A stretch of 37,352 nt of DNA from Mycoplasmatota bacterium (GTDB lineage Bacteria > Bacillota_I > Bacilli_A > Acholeplasmatales > Acholeplasmataceae). The translations under genes were made by a program, and so were the position numbers. Positions 24,573 through 32,412 of this stretch are shown here, piece after piece (the first letter of the stretch is position 1; each line of letters opens with the position of its first letter). The DNA lies in assembly GCA_024650045.1 (NCBI GenBank), contig JANKMU010000008.1, positions 31,256 through 68,607 of the forward strand, given 5' to 3'. Under the pieces are notes generated by a model. It saw only the letters and a list, made by a program, of their open reading frames with translations, was not told the DNA's origin and ran no database searches.

Positions 24573-25196
24573 TTAAGCTTCATTGTCCCAAGCATGCCAC
24601 AAGTAATGTGACACGATTGAGCGATAAGGCATCCATTTTTTACTGATCTCTTCAATTTCTTGATGTGTTAAATCAGGATTTTTATATATGATTTTTACTG
24701 CATTTCTTAATCCTAAATCTAAAACTGAGAAAACATCTTCTCTTCCTAAAGAAAAGATTAAAAACATTTGAGCACTCCATGGACCTATACCTTTGATTTT
24801 TGTAAGCATTTCAATGACTTCTTCATTTGATAAATGCTCAAGCTTAGATAAATCAACGGTTTGATCAATGATACACTGTGCAAGTGATTTCAAATACTTA
24901 ATTTTAGGAAATGATAATCCTAAAGACCTTAAATTTTCATCAGATGCGTTCATAATCTGATCAGGTGTTATCTGGTTATCAAAAAATTCTAATACTCTCT
25001 TATAGATAACACTAGCTACTTTCGATGACAATTGTTGACTGATGATTGTTGTAACTAGTGATACAAAATAATCATCGTCAATGGTGACAATGATTTCATT
25101 TTTTCGATCAAAGAGAATTTGTAATGTAGGATCTTTTTCGATTAAGTATCTAGTTTCTTTTGATTGATGCGAATACTTGAGTTGTTTCAAAATCAT
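24573..25196 (-). CDS. DNA-3-methyladenine glycosylase II (AlkA-like)
   Basis: A 207-residue HhH-GPD base-excision glycosylase that removes alkylated purines. ISQQLSSKVASVIYKR, the helix-hairpin-helix LTKIKGIGPWSAQMFL and the catalytic Asp in DVFSVLDLGLRNA (about residue 160) are visible. It lacks the N-terminal beta domain of E. coli AlkA, like other short members. ATG at 25196 is preceded by AAGGGTGA; a GTG at 25199 is possible. It is the first gene of the operon, 18 nt before gnd, with TATAAT at 25214-25219. Confidence 0.88.
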   Translation of the reverse strand: MILKQLKYSHQSKETRYLIEKDPTLQILFDRKNEIIVTIDDDYFVSLVTTIISQQLSSKVASVIYKRVLEFFDNQITPDQIMNASDENLRSLGLSFPKIKYLKSLAQCIIDQTVDLSKLEHLSNEEVIEMLTKIKGIGPWSAQMFLIFSLGREDVFSVLDLGLRNAVKIIYKNPDLTHQEIEEISKKWMPYRSIVSHYLWHAWDNEA

Positions 25197-25289
25197 CACT
25201 CACCCTTATCATGATTATATCATGTATAAATATGAAATATACTAAAATCATATCCAATTTTGTTTATTCTCTATTTTACACTGTTTAGT

Positions 25290-25317
25290 TTGACAATCAA
25301 AGCAAAAGGACTATAAT
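25290..25317 (+). promoter_or_regulatory. Promoter of the small membrane protein gene
   Basis: Consensus TTGACA (25290-25295) and TATAAT (25312-25317) with a 16-nt spacer on the + strand. Confidence 0.85.
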
Positions 25318-25342
25318 CATGAATAAAGGAGTGTGATATTTT

Positions 25343-25621
25343 ATGTTGTGGTTACCTATTTTATTGACTGTTATAGGTCTTTTTATAGCAACATTGATTA
25401 TCATGTTTTTAGTAAAAAGAAACAAAACATATCTAATTCCATCTGTATTATTGTTAATGATATCTTTAACACTCATTGGATTAAGTCAAACCGTTGATAC
25501 AAGTGGTGGTGGATGGGAAGATGTCATCTATACGATTTTTGGAGTTTTCTTTTTTATAGTAAGTATTATTATGACATTGATTGTTTTATTAATTAGAGCT
25601 TATCGAAAAAATAAAAATTAA
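25343..25621 (+). CDS. Small membrane protein, three helices, unrecognised
   Basis: A 92-residue protein with hydrophobic segments at about 3-24, 31-48 and 65-86, separated by a short basic loop (VKRNKTYL), a loop containing TVDTSGGGWEDV and a basic tail. It resembles the YesK-like family in size and layout, but I cannot confirm the match. It has a strong promoter and AAGGAG before ATG. About 80 nt separate it from the next gene. Confidence 0.75.
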   Translation: MLWLPILLTVIGLFIATLIIMFLVKRNKTYLIPSVLLLMISLTLIGLSQTVDTSGGGWEDVIYTIFGVFFFIVSIIMTLIVLLIRAYRKNKN

Positions 25622-25702
25622 GGGAACTTTTGTTTTTTTATCCTTTCATATTTAGACAGTTTAACGTAGAATATAAGTGATACAAAACAAAAGAGGTGCT
25701 TT

Positions 25703-27304
25703 ATGAAAACAAAACAAAAATATCATTCAACAAGAAATGTCGTCTATGCTAAAAATGGCATGGTTGCAACTTCACAACCACTAGCTGCACAAGCAGGATT
25801 AGATATCCTAAAACAAGGTGGTAATGCAGTTGACGCTGCTATTGCAGTTGCTGCATGTTTAACTGTTGTTGAGCCAACATCTAATGGTATAGGTGGTGAT
25901 AATTTTGCAATTGTTTCAATAAAAGATCAACTATATGGATTAAATAGCAGTGGTTATGCTCCTAAAAACATCTCGATTGATAAACTCAAAGATTCAGGAA
26001 TAACAGAAATACCAAGATTTGGTTTTGTACCTGTTACAGTTCCTGGAGCAGTTGCTGGATGGGTTGAATTAAACAAAAGATTTGGTAAGTTACCTCTTAT
26101 AGATGTTTTAAAGCCTGCAATTAATTATGCCAGAAATGGTTTTGCTGTTTCTCCAACTGTTTCTTATTATTGGAAATCAGCAAATCAAATATATCAAAAG
26201 CATTTAAATGGTGAAATGTTTCAATCATGGTTTGATACATTCACTAAAAACTTAGCTGCTCCTGAAGCTGGAGATATCTGGTATTTAAAAGATCATGCAA
26301 ACACTTTAGAGGAAATAGGAAAGACCAATGGTAATTCTTTTTATCAAGGAAACTTAGCCAATCAAATCGATGCGTATTCTAAAAAATATGATGGATATTT
26401 AACTAAAACAGATTTAGAGTCATTTAAACCAGAATGGGTCAATCCAGTATCAACACATTATAAAGGTTACGATATATGGGAACTACCTCCTAATGGACAA
26501 GGTATTATAGCTCTTGAAGCCCTAAATATCGTTGAAAACTTTAAAATAAAAGTAAAAGAGAAAGTTGATACATATCATCAACAAATTGAATCTTTAAAAC
26601 TTGCGTTTGCCGATGGACTCGCATACATTAGTGATCCACAATCGATGAAAACTTCGGTTGATGATTTATTATCAAAAACATATGCGAATAAAAGATTTAA
26701 AGAAATAGAAAATCATGCAAAAATCTATACAGAAGGTAAACCAACAAGTAGCGGTACAGTTTATCTTGCTACTGCTGATTGTGATGGTAATATGGTATCG
26801 ATGATTCAAAGTAATTACATGGGATTCGGCTCTGGTTTGGTTGTTCCAAATACCGGTATAGCACTTCATAATAGAGGGCATAACTTTACTCTAGATCAAA
26901 ATAGTGATAATGCTTTAACTGGTGGTAAAAGACCATTCCATACCATTATTCCTGGATTTATTTCAAAAGATAACCTTTCAATTGGACCATTTGGTGTGAT
27001 GGGTGGCTTTATGCAGCCACAAGGTCATATGCAAGTTGTTATGAATATGATTGACTTTAAGTTAGATCCTCAGCAAGCTTTGGATGCTCCAAGATGGCAA
27101 TGGACTGAGGGTAAAAAAATACTAGTTGAACCTGATTTACCAAAACGAATCATTAAAGGATTAATGGATAAAGGACATGATATTCAAATAGAACCAAATT
27201 TAGGTTCCTTTGGTAGAGGACAAATTATCATAAAAAACAGCAAGAATGGTGTCTATTGTGGTGGTACAGAAAAGAGAGCAGATGGTAGTATTGCTTCATA
27301 TTGA
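25703..27304 (+). CDS. ggt: Gamma-glutamyltransferase family protein
   Basis: A 533-residue Ntn-hydrolase that moves or hydrolyses gamma-glutamyl groups (glutathione and related compounds). The precursor cleavage site and nucleophile is Thr352 in SSGTVYLATADCDGNMVSMIQS; self-cleavage would give a large and a small subunit. PLAAQAGLDILKQGGNAVDAAIAVAACLTVVEP and NGIGGDNF at the N-terminus and GKRPFHTIIPGF and GGFMQPQGHMQ near the C-terminus are typical. No signal peptide is seen: the sequence begins MKTKQKYHSTRN, so it would be cytoplasmic, unlike E. coli Ggt. RBS AAAGAGGTG. It ends at a terminator shared with the convergent kinase gene. Confidence 0.92.
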   Translation: MKTKQKYHSTRNVVYAKNGMVATSQPLAAQAGLDILKQGGNAVDAAIAVAACLTVVEPTSNGIGGDNFAIVSIKDQLYGLNSSGYAPKNISIDKLKDSGITEIPRFGFVPVTVPGAVAGWVELNKRFGKLPLIDVLKPAINYARNGFAVSPTVSYYWKSANQIYQKHLNGEMFQSWFDTFTKNLAAPEAGDIWYLKDHANTLEEIGKTNGNSFYQGNLANQIDAYSKKYDGYLTKTDLESFKPEWVNPVSTHYKGYDIWELPPNGQGIIALEALNIVENFKIKVKEKVDTYHQQIESLKLAFADGLAYISDPQSMKTSVDDLLSKTYANKRFKEIENHAKIYTEGKPTSSGTVYLATADCDGNMVSMIQSNYMGFGSGLVVPNTGIALHNRGHNFTLDQNSDNALTGGKRPFHTIIPGFISKDNLSIGPFGVMGGFMQPQGHMQVVMNMIDFKLDPQQALDAPRWQWTEGKKILVEPDLPKRIIKGLMDKGHDIQIEPNLGSFGRGQIIIKNSKNGVYCGGTEKRADGSIASY

Positions 27305-27308
27305 TAAT

Positions 27309-27338
27309 TAAAAAAGTAGACATGAAAGTCTACTTTTT
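27309..27338. terminator. Bidirectional terminator between ggt and kinase gene
   Basis: AAAAAGTAGAC (27311-27321), loop ATGAAA, GTCTACTTTTT (27328-27338). The stem is flanked by A on the left and T on the right, so it can stop transcripts from both strands. Confidence 0.85.
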
Positions 27339-27339
27339 G

Positions 27340-27927
27340 CTATTTTGAGCAATCAATTATAAAGTCACAATACTCAATAGGGCGATGGTTTTTTATATAT
27401 AGATCCTCAGCAACCATCCAATTTTTTTCCCATGTTGCACGAGCATCTTCACCATCTCTATTAAGTCCTCTTTGTAATCGAAGATCTTTTGGTGTATCAA
27501 CCCAAATTTTTAAGTTATAGAGATGTTTAAGTTCTTCTCTTATAGAATAACACCCTTCAACAACTAATACACCTTTATTTGGAACTTGATAAAATTCATC
27601 ACTTATCATATCTTTTTGCCAATCATATTTTTGATATACACCATTTATACCTTTTGAAACTGGTTTTAGTACTTGTCTTAATAAACGTTTCCAATCAAAA
27701 TCCGCACCAATTTCTTTTTCATAGGGACTAATTTGAATAATCTTACTTGCTGGATAATAAAAATCGTCCATATGTATGATTGTGACATGATCTAAGTTTA
27801 TTTTAATGAAATCTGCTAGAGTACTTTTACCAGAACCTCCGCCACCATCAATTCCAATAATGAATGGATGTTTGGTCATTCTTTTTTTGATTTCGGTTAG
27901 CAATTCGTCTTTTGTTATTTTATTCAT
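27340..27927 (-). CDS. Uridine kinase-like P-loop kinase
   Basis: A 195-residue kinase of the uridine kinase/phosphoribulokinase family. Walker A is GIDGGGGSGKSTLADF, followed by HMDDFYYP typical of the phosphate acceptor region, VLVVEGCYS and WVDTPKDLRLQRGLNRDGEDA as lid. True uridine kinase (Udk) has somewhat different NFDHPDAFD features that are not seen here, so the substrate is uncertain. AAGGAG 10 nt before ATG. Confidence 0.85.
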   Translation of the reverse strand: MNKITKDELLTEIKKRMTKHPFIIGIDGGGGSGKSTLADFIKINLDHVTIIHMDDFYYPASKIIQISPYEKEIGADFDWKRLLRQVLKPVSKGINGVYQKYDWQKDMISDEFYQVPNKGVLVVEGCYSIREELKHLYNLKIWVDTPKDLRLQRGLNRDGEDARATWEKNWMVAEDLYIKNHRPIEYCDFIIDCSK

Positions 27928-27982
27928 TGTTCATCTGCTCCTTAAAATTAGAGCATGATATCTATATAAAATTTGCTTATCT

Positions 27983-28594
27983 TTATACCTTTATAGGTTC
28001 TGCTTTTCTTTTTAACTTAAATAATCTGAAAGGTAAGAAAAACAATCCTAGAATCAAAAAGATTGGAAATAAAACCATCGTTAAGATTGGAATCAATATC
28101 TCATTTAAGATATTACTTCCTTTGACATGTCTAAATGTCAATGTTTCCTTAAGTAATCCCATAGCAATCCCCATTGAATTGGTCATTGTAATGACTTCAC
28201 ATGCAGATAAAATAGCTTTTGCCTTATAAACTCCATAACGTTCTTCTATTTTTTTATAATAGATTGGATCTATAGTTTCCTTATTAAATGCATAATCTTT
28301 AGCAAATAATACGGCTAAACTTTCTTCTTTGGGTACATTTTCTAAATCTCCAGCGAGTAGTTCTTTGATTTCATCATCTGTCAATCCTGATTTTAATGCT
28401 AGTTTTGTATGAACATAGGAACATAGAACGCATCCGTTAACTTCAGTGACTGCAAGCATGATTCTTTCTTTCAATTTGAAATTCATAGCTTTCTTCTTTT
28501 TTAAGGATTTTAAAGTCAAAAATCCTAATGCTGCACGAAACACAATTGGTATGTGTTCGATTAGGTTATACTTTCTTTTTTCATATTTACTCAT
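27983..28594 (-). CDS. Carboxymuconolactone decarboxylase / AhpD-like protein
   Basis: A 203-residue protein. The AhpD-type redox motif CxxC..xH is present as NGCVLCSYVHTKLAL (Cys55, Cys58, His62), followed by the typical SGLTDDEIKELL. The C-terminal about 45 residues (from KGSNILNEILIPILTMVLFPIFLILGL) are hydrophobic and end in a basic tail, which suggests membrane association, uncommon in this family. The thiol pair would cycle with a peroxidase or thioredoxin partner. GAGGTG before the ATG. Confidence 0.85.
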   Translation of the reverse strand: MSKYEKRKYNLIEHIPIVFRAALGFLTLKSLKKKKAMNFKLKERIMLAVTEVNGCVLCSYVHTKLALKSGLTDDEIKELLAGDLENVPKEESLAVLFAKDYAFNKETIDPIYYKKIEERYGVYKAKAILSACEVITMTNSMGIAMGLLKETLTFRHVKGSNILNEILIPILTMVLFPIFLILGLFFLPFRLFKLKRKAEPIKV

Positions 28595-28664
28595 GATTAC
28601 ACCTCGAAACTCATTATATCATTGATTATATTTTAAGACCATTCAGATACCTTGAAAATGAAAT

Positions 28665-28690
28665 AAAAACACATCGTTTTGATGTGTTTT
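28665..28690 (-). terminator. Terminator of GNAT gene
   Basis: On the - strand AAAACACATC, loop AAAAC and GATGTGTTTTT; about 24 nt beyond the acetyltransferase stop codon. Confidence 0.75.
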
Positions 28691-28713
28691 GTTTAATATT
28701 CTTAAAATCTAAA

Positions 28714-29280
28714 TTAGATAAACTTTTTATACATAATTTTTACATTATGAAAAGATCCAACTTCTTTATAATCTTGTTCGAGATACATGTTCATTGTCCC
28801 ATGATAATGGAGTTCTTTCTTAACCGAATTTTCAGAAGGTAAGGCAATCATACCTTGATACCCTTCATACTTAAAATAATCCATTGCATGAGCCAATAGT
28901 TTTCTAGCAACTCCTTGATTTCTATAATCAGGATGAATTACATAACAAACTGTTAAAGCAACCTTTTTACCCTTAACATAGTCTTTTAACTCATTTTCAA
29001 GTCTTATATAGTATTTGACATCATTGGCATTAACCCACCCAATACATTTTTCATCTTCAAATGCTAAAAAACCAGTCATCATACCTTCATAAATATTTCT
29101 AATCGATGCTAATTTATTAGACTCTCCACTTCTTTTAATCCATTCTTCAGTTGTATCATTTGACTGGAAAAAGTTGCAGTAACAAGTCTTCCAGTGTGGC
29201 TCATGGTCAAAGCTTAATCCATCAAAAAACTTAACAAATGTATCAATTAATTCAGGTGTTAATTTTTTTATACGAAACAT
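28714..29280 (-). CDS. GNAT-family N-acetyltransferase
   Basis: A 188-residue acetyltransferase. The acetyl-CoA motif is HPDYRNQGVARKLLAHAMDYF, followed by IALPSENSVKKELHYHG. The start is MFRIKKLTPELIDTFVKFFD, and a Cys/His-bearing N-terminal stretch (HWKTCYCNFFQSND) is typical of a GNAT subgroup of unknown substrate. GGGAGG upstream of ATG. Not in an operon with the CMD gene because a terminator lies between. Confidence 0.87.
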   Translation of the reverse strand: MFRIKKLTPELIDTFVKFFDGLSFDHEPHWKTCYCNFFQSNDTTEEWIKRSGESNKLASIRNIYEGMMTGFLAFEDEKCIGWVNANDVKYYIRLENELKDYVKGKKVALTVCYVIHPDYRNQGVARKLLAHAMDYFKYEGYQGMIALPSENSVKKELHYHGTMNMYLEQDYKEVGSFHNVKIMYKKFI

Positions 29281-29359
29281 ACGATCCTCCCAATTTAATC
29301 TTTATATTTATATTATACCCCTTTACTGTTTGTTCATCAAATAACAATCTATAAGTTAA

Positions 29360-29388
29360 TTGATAATCTATGTTATATCATGTATAAT
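29360..29388 (+). promoter_or_regulatory. Promoter of GH105 gene
   Basis: TTGATA (29360-29365) and TATAAT (29383-29388) with a 17-nt spacer on the + strand. Confidence 0.8.
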
Positions 29389-29413
29389 ACTTATGAATAA
29401 AGGAGGCTATTTT

Positions 29414-30553
29414 ATGCACAAACTCATTGATCAATTTATAGAAAAAATCATTAATGAATCGACTCCAGATAGACCCATTTGGAATATCGAATCAATTAAT
29501 CAAGGAAAAAAACCTCATTGGAATTATATTGATGGCTGCATGATGACATCACTACTTGAACTTTATCATGAAACCAAAGAACAAAGATATCTTGACTTTG
29601 TTATAGAATTTGTCGACTATTATATCTTTGATGATGGTACGATTAGAGGATACGATATTGAAAACTATAATGTTGATGATATTTGTGAAAGTCGTGTTTT
29701 ATTTGATTTATATCAATTTACCAAACAAGAAAAATATGTAAAAGCTATTGAATATACTTATCATCATATTAAAAATCAACCAAGAACCAAAGATGGAAAC
29801 TTTTGGCATAAAAAAATCTATCCAAATCAAGTTTGGTTAGATGGTCTATTTATGGCGCAACCTTTTTATGCTCGATATGAAACTGAATTGAATCATAAAG
29901 AAAACTATATCGATATCATTAACCAGTTTAAAAATGTTTATCAACTAATGTTTAATAAAGAAAAAGGATTATATTATCATGGTTATGATGCTACTAAAAA
30001 GATATTTTGGGCAAATCCTGAAACTGGATTATCTAAAAACTTCTGGTTACGTGCGATGGGATGGTTTTTTGTAGCAATCGTTGATGTAGTAGGTTATATG
30101 GATGATCCGGATTCAAAGACAAAATTTTTCGCACCACTTCTTAGAGAAAGTATTAACGGCATTTTAAAATATCAAGATGAAGCATCAAAAATGTTTTATC
30201 AAGTCGTAGATCTTCAAGAACGTGATGGTAATTATTTAGAAACTAGTGGTAGTGCTCTTATTAGTTATGCAATCTTAAAAGGTGTTCGCTTAGGATTACT
30301 TGAAGATAGTTATGAACAAATCGGTATTGATATCTTTAATGGCATCTGTGATAAATACTTAACAGAAAAAGATGGTGATTTAAATCTTGGTGGAATTGTT
30401 TTAGTTTCTGGATTGGGTCCTGAAAATAATCTAAGACGTGATGGCACATTTGAGTATTATATTTCTGAACCAATTGTTGAAAATGATGCAAAAGGTGTAG
30501 GTCCTTTAATTATGGCTTATACTGAATTAAAGAGGATAACTAAAAAAACATAG
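29414..30553 (+). CDS. GH105 unsaturated rhamnogalacturonyl hydrolase (YteR-like)
   Basis: A 379-residue alpha/alpha-barrel hydrolase that removes the unsaturated galacturonyl residue left by rhamnogalacturonan lyases. The catalytic Asp is in NQVWLDGLFMAQPFYARY (Asp143, the same number as the catalytic Asp reported for Bacillus YteR), and FWANPETGLSKNFWLRAMGWFFVAI matches the second active-site region. No signal peptide, so it works inside the cell. I use ATG 29414, which follows AAAGGAGG; a frame from 29360 begins within the promoter. It would cooperate with an LplD-like enzyme such as the one at 834. Confidence 0.9.
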   Translation: MHKLIDQFIEKIINESTPDRPIWNIESINQGKKPHWNYIDGCMMTSLLELYHETKEQRYLDFVIEFVDYYIFDDGTIRGYDIENYNVDDICESRVLFDLYQFTKQEKYVKAIEYTYHHIKNQPRTKDGNFWHKKIYPNQVWLDGLFMAQPFYARYETELNHKENYIDIINQFKNVYQLMFNKEKGLYYHGYDATKKIFWANPETGLSKNFWLRAMGWFFVAIVDVVGYMDDPDSKTKFFAPLLRESINGILKYQDEASKMFYQVVDLQERDGNYLETSGSALISYAILKGVRLGLLEDSYEQIGIDIFNGICDKYLTEKDGDLNLGGIVLVSGLGPENNLRRDGTFEYYISEPIVENDAKGVGPLIMAYTELKRITKKT

Positions 30554-30564
30554 TCTACATTAAG

Positions 30565-30596
30565 CATTTCCTATTGATGATAGGAGATGTTTTTTT
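30565..30596 (+). terminator. Terminator of GH105 gene
   Basis: CATTTCCTAT (30565-30574), loop TGATG, ATAGGAGATG (30580-30589) and a run of seven T. Confidence 0.85.
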
Positions 30597-30606
30597 AAAA
30601 ACCATA

Positions 30607-30635
30607 TTGACAAACATTGTCGTCTATTATATAAT
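30607..30635 (+). promoter_or_regulatory. Promoter of the membrane protein-PadR-DUF1700 operon
   Basis: Consensus TTGACA (30607-30612) and TATAAT (30630-30635), 17-nt spacer. The start would be near 30642. It shows that the ATG at 30651 has almost no leader. Confidence 0.88.
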
Positions 30636-30668
30636 GTATAGTAGTAAACAATGAATAGGAGATTAGTT

Positions 30669-31370
30669 ATGGTTGGTGTCTATTTGTCAGCTATTGTATT
30701 GCTATTGAGTGTTTTTCTATTGTTTAGTTCAAAACATACTCAAAAAACTTTTTTAATTGTATCAGCATTATGCATTTTAATATACAAACTCATTGAGTAT
30801 ACTCAGTACGGTTTATTACTACAGCCTTATAAGATTCCACTTGAATACTCAACAATGGCTTACTTTATTTATTCAATTACAATCATATTTAATTTTAGCA
30901 AAATGAAGGCTTTGGCAGCTTTTGCTTCGTTTATATCCGGGTTTGGATATTTGATTTCATTTATGTTTCTAGCACCTGATTTTATCCTTAATAATGGGGT
31001 TTACTTAACATCTTTCGCTTTTATAAATCATAGTATTTTATTTATAGGTAGTCTTCTTTTAATGTCTGAGCATCACTATACCAAGTATGACAATAAACTC
31101 ATCCTAAATTACACACTTTTTTATGTGGTTTATGTCGTCATTATTAACCATATTGTTGAATTCCCACAATCATATATTTTTATAAGATTATTGCTTGGAG
31201 GAAATTTTTTAAACTATATATACCCTTCCATCTCATACACAAGTTATGATTATTTGTTATATTTTATTTTGTTGTTAATAACATATAAATTTTCATTGCA
31301 CCTATTTAATTACATTAACCATTTAATATTTTTCTTAAGAAAGGATAATAGACATGAATATACAATTTAA
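30669..31370 (+). CDS. Seven-helix membrane protein, unrecognised
   Basis: A 233-residue integral membrane protein with seven hydrophobic stretches, at about 2-21, 27-49, 60-77, 80-104, 112-135, 146-167 and 178-220, and a basic C-terminus. I do not recognise the family; no catalytic motif is obvious. ATG 30669 is preferred over the in-frame ATG 30651 because AGGAG lies 7 nt upstream. The gene overlaps the PadR gene by 17 nt, so the three genes are transcribed together, and PadR may control their level. A role in sensing envelope or lipid state is possible but not shown. Confidence 0.8.
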   Translation: MVGVYLSAIVLLLSVFLLFSSKHTQKTFLIVSALCILIYKLIEYTQYGLLLQPYKIPLEYSTMAYFIYSITIIFNFSKMKALAAFASFISGFGYLISFMFLAPDFILNNGVYLTSFAFINHSILFIGSLLLMSEHHYTKYDNKLILNYTLFYVVYVVIINHIVEFPQSYIFIRLLLGGNFLNYIYPSISYTSYDYLLYFILLLITYKFSLHLFNYINHLIFFLRKDNRHEYTI

Positions 31371-31662
31371 AAAAGGTGTTCTAGATTTGTTTGTTTTATC
31401 TATGCTTAAAAAAAGTGATCAGTATGGATATGATATTTCAGAAAGCATCAGTGAGAAAATACAGATTTCATCAGGTACCATATACCCAATATTAAGGAAA
31501 CTAAAAGATGATGGATATGTAACAACATATTTATCAGAGGAATCAAATGGACCAGTAAGAAAATATTACCAGTTAACAAAACTAGGTGAACAACAATACG
31601 AGAAACTTAAGATTGAATGGTTAGAATTGATTAACATAACACAATATTTTTTGGAGGATTGA
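31354..31662 (+). CDS. PadR-family transcriptional regulator
   Basis: A 102-residue winged-helix regulator. GVLDLFVLSMLKKSDQYGYDIS starts the helix-turn-helix, SSGTIYPILRKLKDDGYVTTYL is the recognition helix and wing start, and GPVRKYYQLTKLGEQQ completes the wing; a short C-terminal helix would dimerise. PadR proteins are often linked with a DUF1700 protein as here, 3 nt downstream. AAAGGA 8 nt before ATG. Ligand unknown. Confidence 0.92.
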   Translation: MNIQFKKGVLDLFVLSMLKKSDQYGYDISESISEKIQISSGTIYPILRKLKDDGYVTTYLSEESNGPVRKYYQLTKLGEQQYEKLKIEWLELINITQYFLED

Positions 31663-31665
31663 AAA

Positions 31666-32313
31666 ATGAACAAACAAGAATTTATGGCTCAACTCGAAAG
31701 CGGATTAAAAAAACATCAAATCAAGGATATTGAAGACATATTGAGTGATTATAGAATGCACTTCGATCACCAAATCGAAAACGGAAAATCAGAAGCTGAT
31801 ATTTCTCAATCCCTAGGTGATGTGGGAAGTATTATCAATGACTACTCAAAAATATCAACAAAAAGAAGTTTAAAGTGGTTTGATATGGTAACTGTTGGTT
31901 TTGTAGCAATTCCAATGTTAATCATGTTATATGGCTTGCTAATTTCACTTCTTGCAGCAACTGTGTCTTCATGGGCAATAGCAGTCTATTATTTATTTAG
32001 ACTTTCAACGTTTGGCTTTATGCCCCACATACCTTTTGGTGTACATTTTATATATGTTTTAGCAAGCTTTGCCATTTCTATTATGTTTTTTTGTTTATCT
32101 ATATATTTAATAGCATTGATTCGTTCGATGACACAGCAATATCTCGTTAAGCAAACCATACGAATAGGTCAATATCATGTAAAAAAACAATATCATTTAA
32201 TTTTGAAATATAGTTTTTGGGTAGTTTCTATTGGCTTTGTTCTTAGTTATATCATCTCTGCATTGATTGCTAAAAGCTTTGAGTTTTGGCATGTGTGGGA
32301 ATGGTTTAGTTAG
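31666..32313 (+). CDS. DUF1700 (HAAS-domain) membrane protein
   Basis: A 215-residue protein. The N-terminal 65 residues form a HAAS-type helical domain (MNKQEFMAQLESGLKKHQIK...DYRMHFDHQIENGKSEADIS...SLGDVGSI) that recurs in proteins next to PadR regulators. It continues into three to four membrane helices (about 73-105, 122-155 and 184-205). GGAGG upstream of ATG. Likely a partner of PadR in a membrane-linked response; the mechanism is unknown. Confidence 0.88.
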   Translation: MNKQEFMAQLESGLKKHQIKDIEDILSDYRMHFDHQIENGKSEADISQSLGDVGSIINDYSKISTKRSLKWFDMVTVGFVAIPMLIMLYGLLISLLAATVSSWAIAVYYLFRLSTFGFMPHIPFGVHFIYVLASFAISIMFFCLSIYLIALIRSMTQQYLVKQTIRIGQYHVKKQYHLILKYSFWVVSIGFVLSYIISALIAKSFEFWHVWEWFS

Positions 32314-32349
32314 TATAAACTACGAATAAAACAATCAAATAGATAAAAC

Positions 32350-32383
32350 AATAGACCTTCCGAATATGAAAGGTCTATTTTTA
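32350..32383 (+). terminator. Terminator of PadR operon
   Basis: ATAGACCTT (32351-32359), loop of ten bases, AAGGTCTAT (32370-32378), then TTTTTATT. It also faces the convergent DegV gene and may work both ways. Confidence 0.82.
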
Positions 32384-32412
32384 TTAAATGATTGAAAACA
32401 TTGTTTATTATA

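Noticed and set aside
30651-30668. Earlier start of the seven-helix protein at ATG 30651
   Set aside because: It lies only about 10 nt after the probable transcription start and has no ribosome site, whereas 30669 has AGGAG 7 nt upstream.
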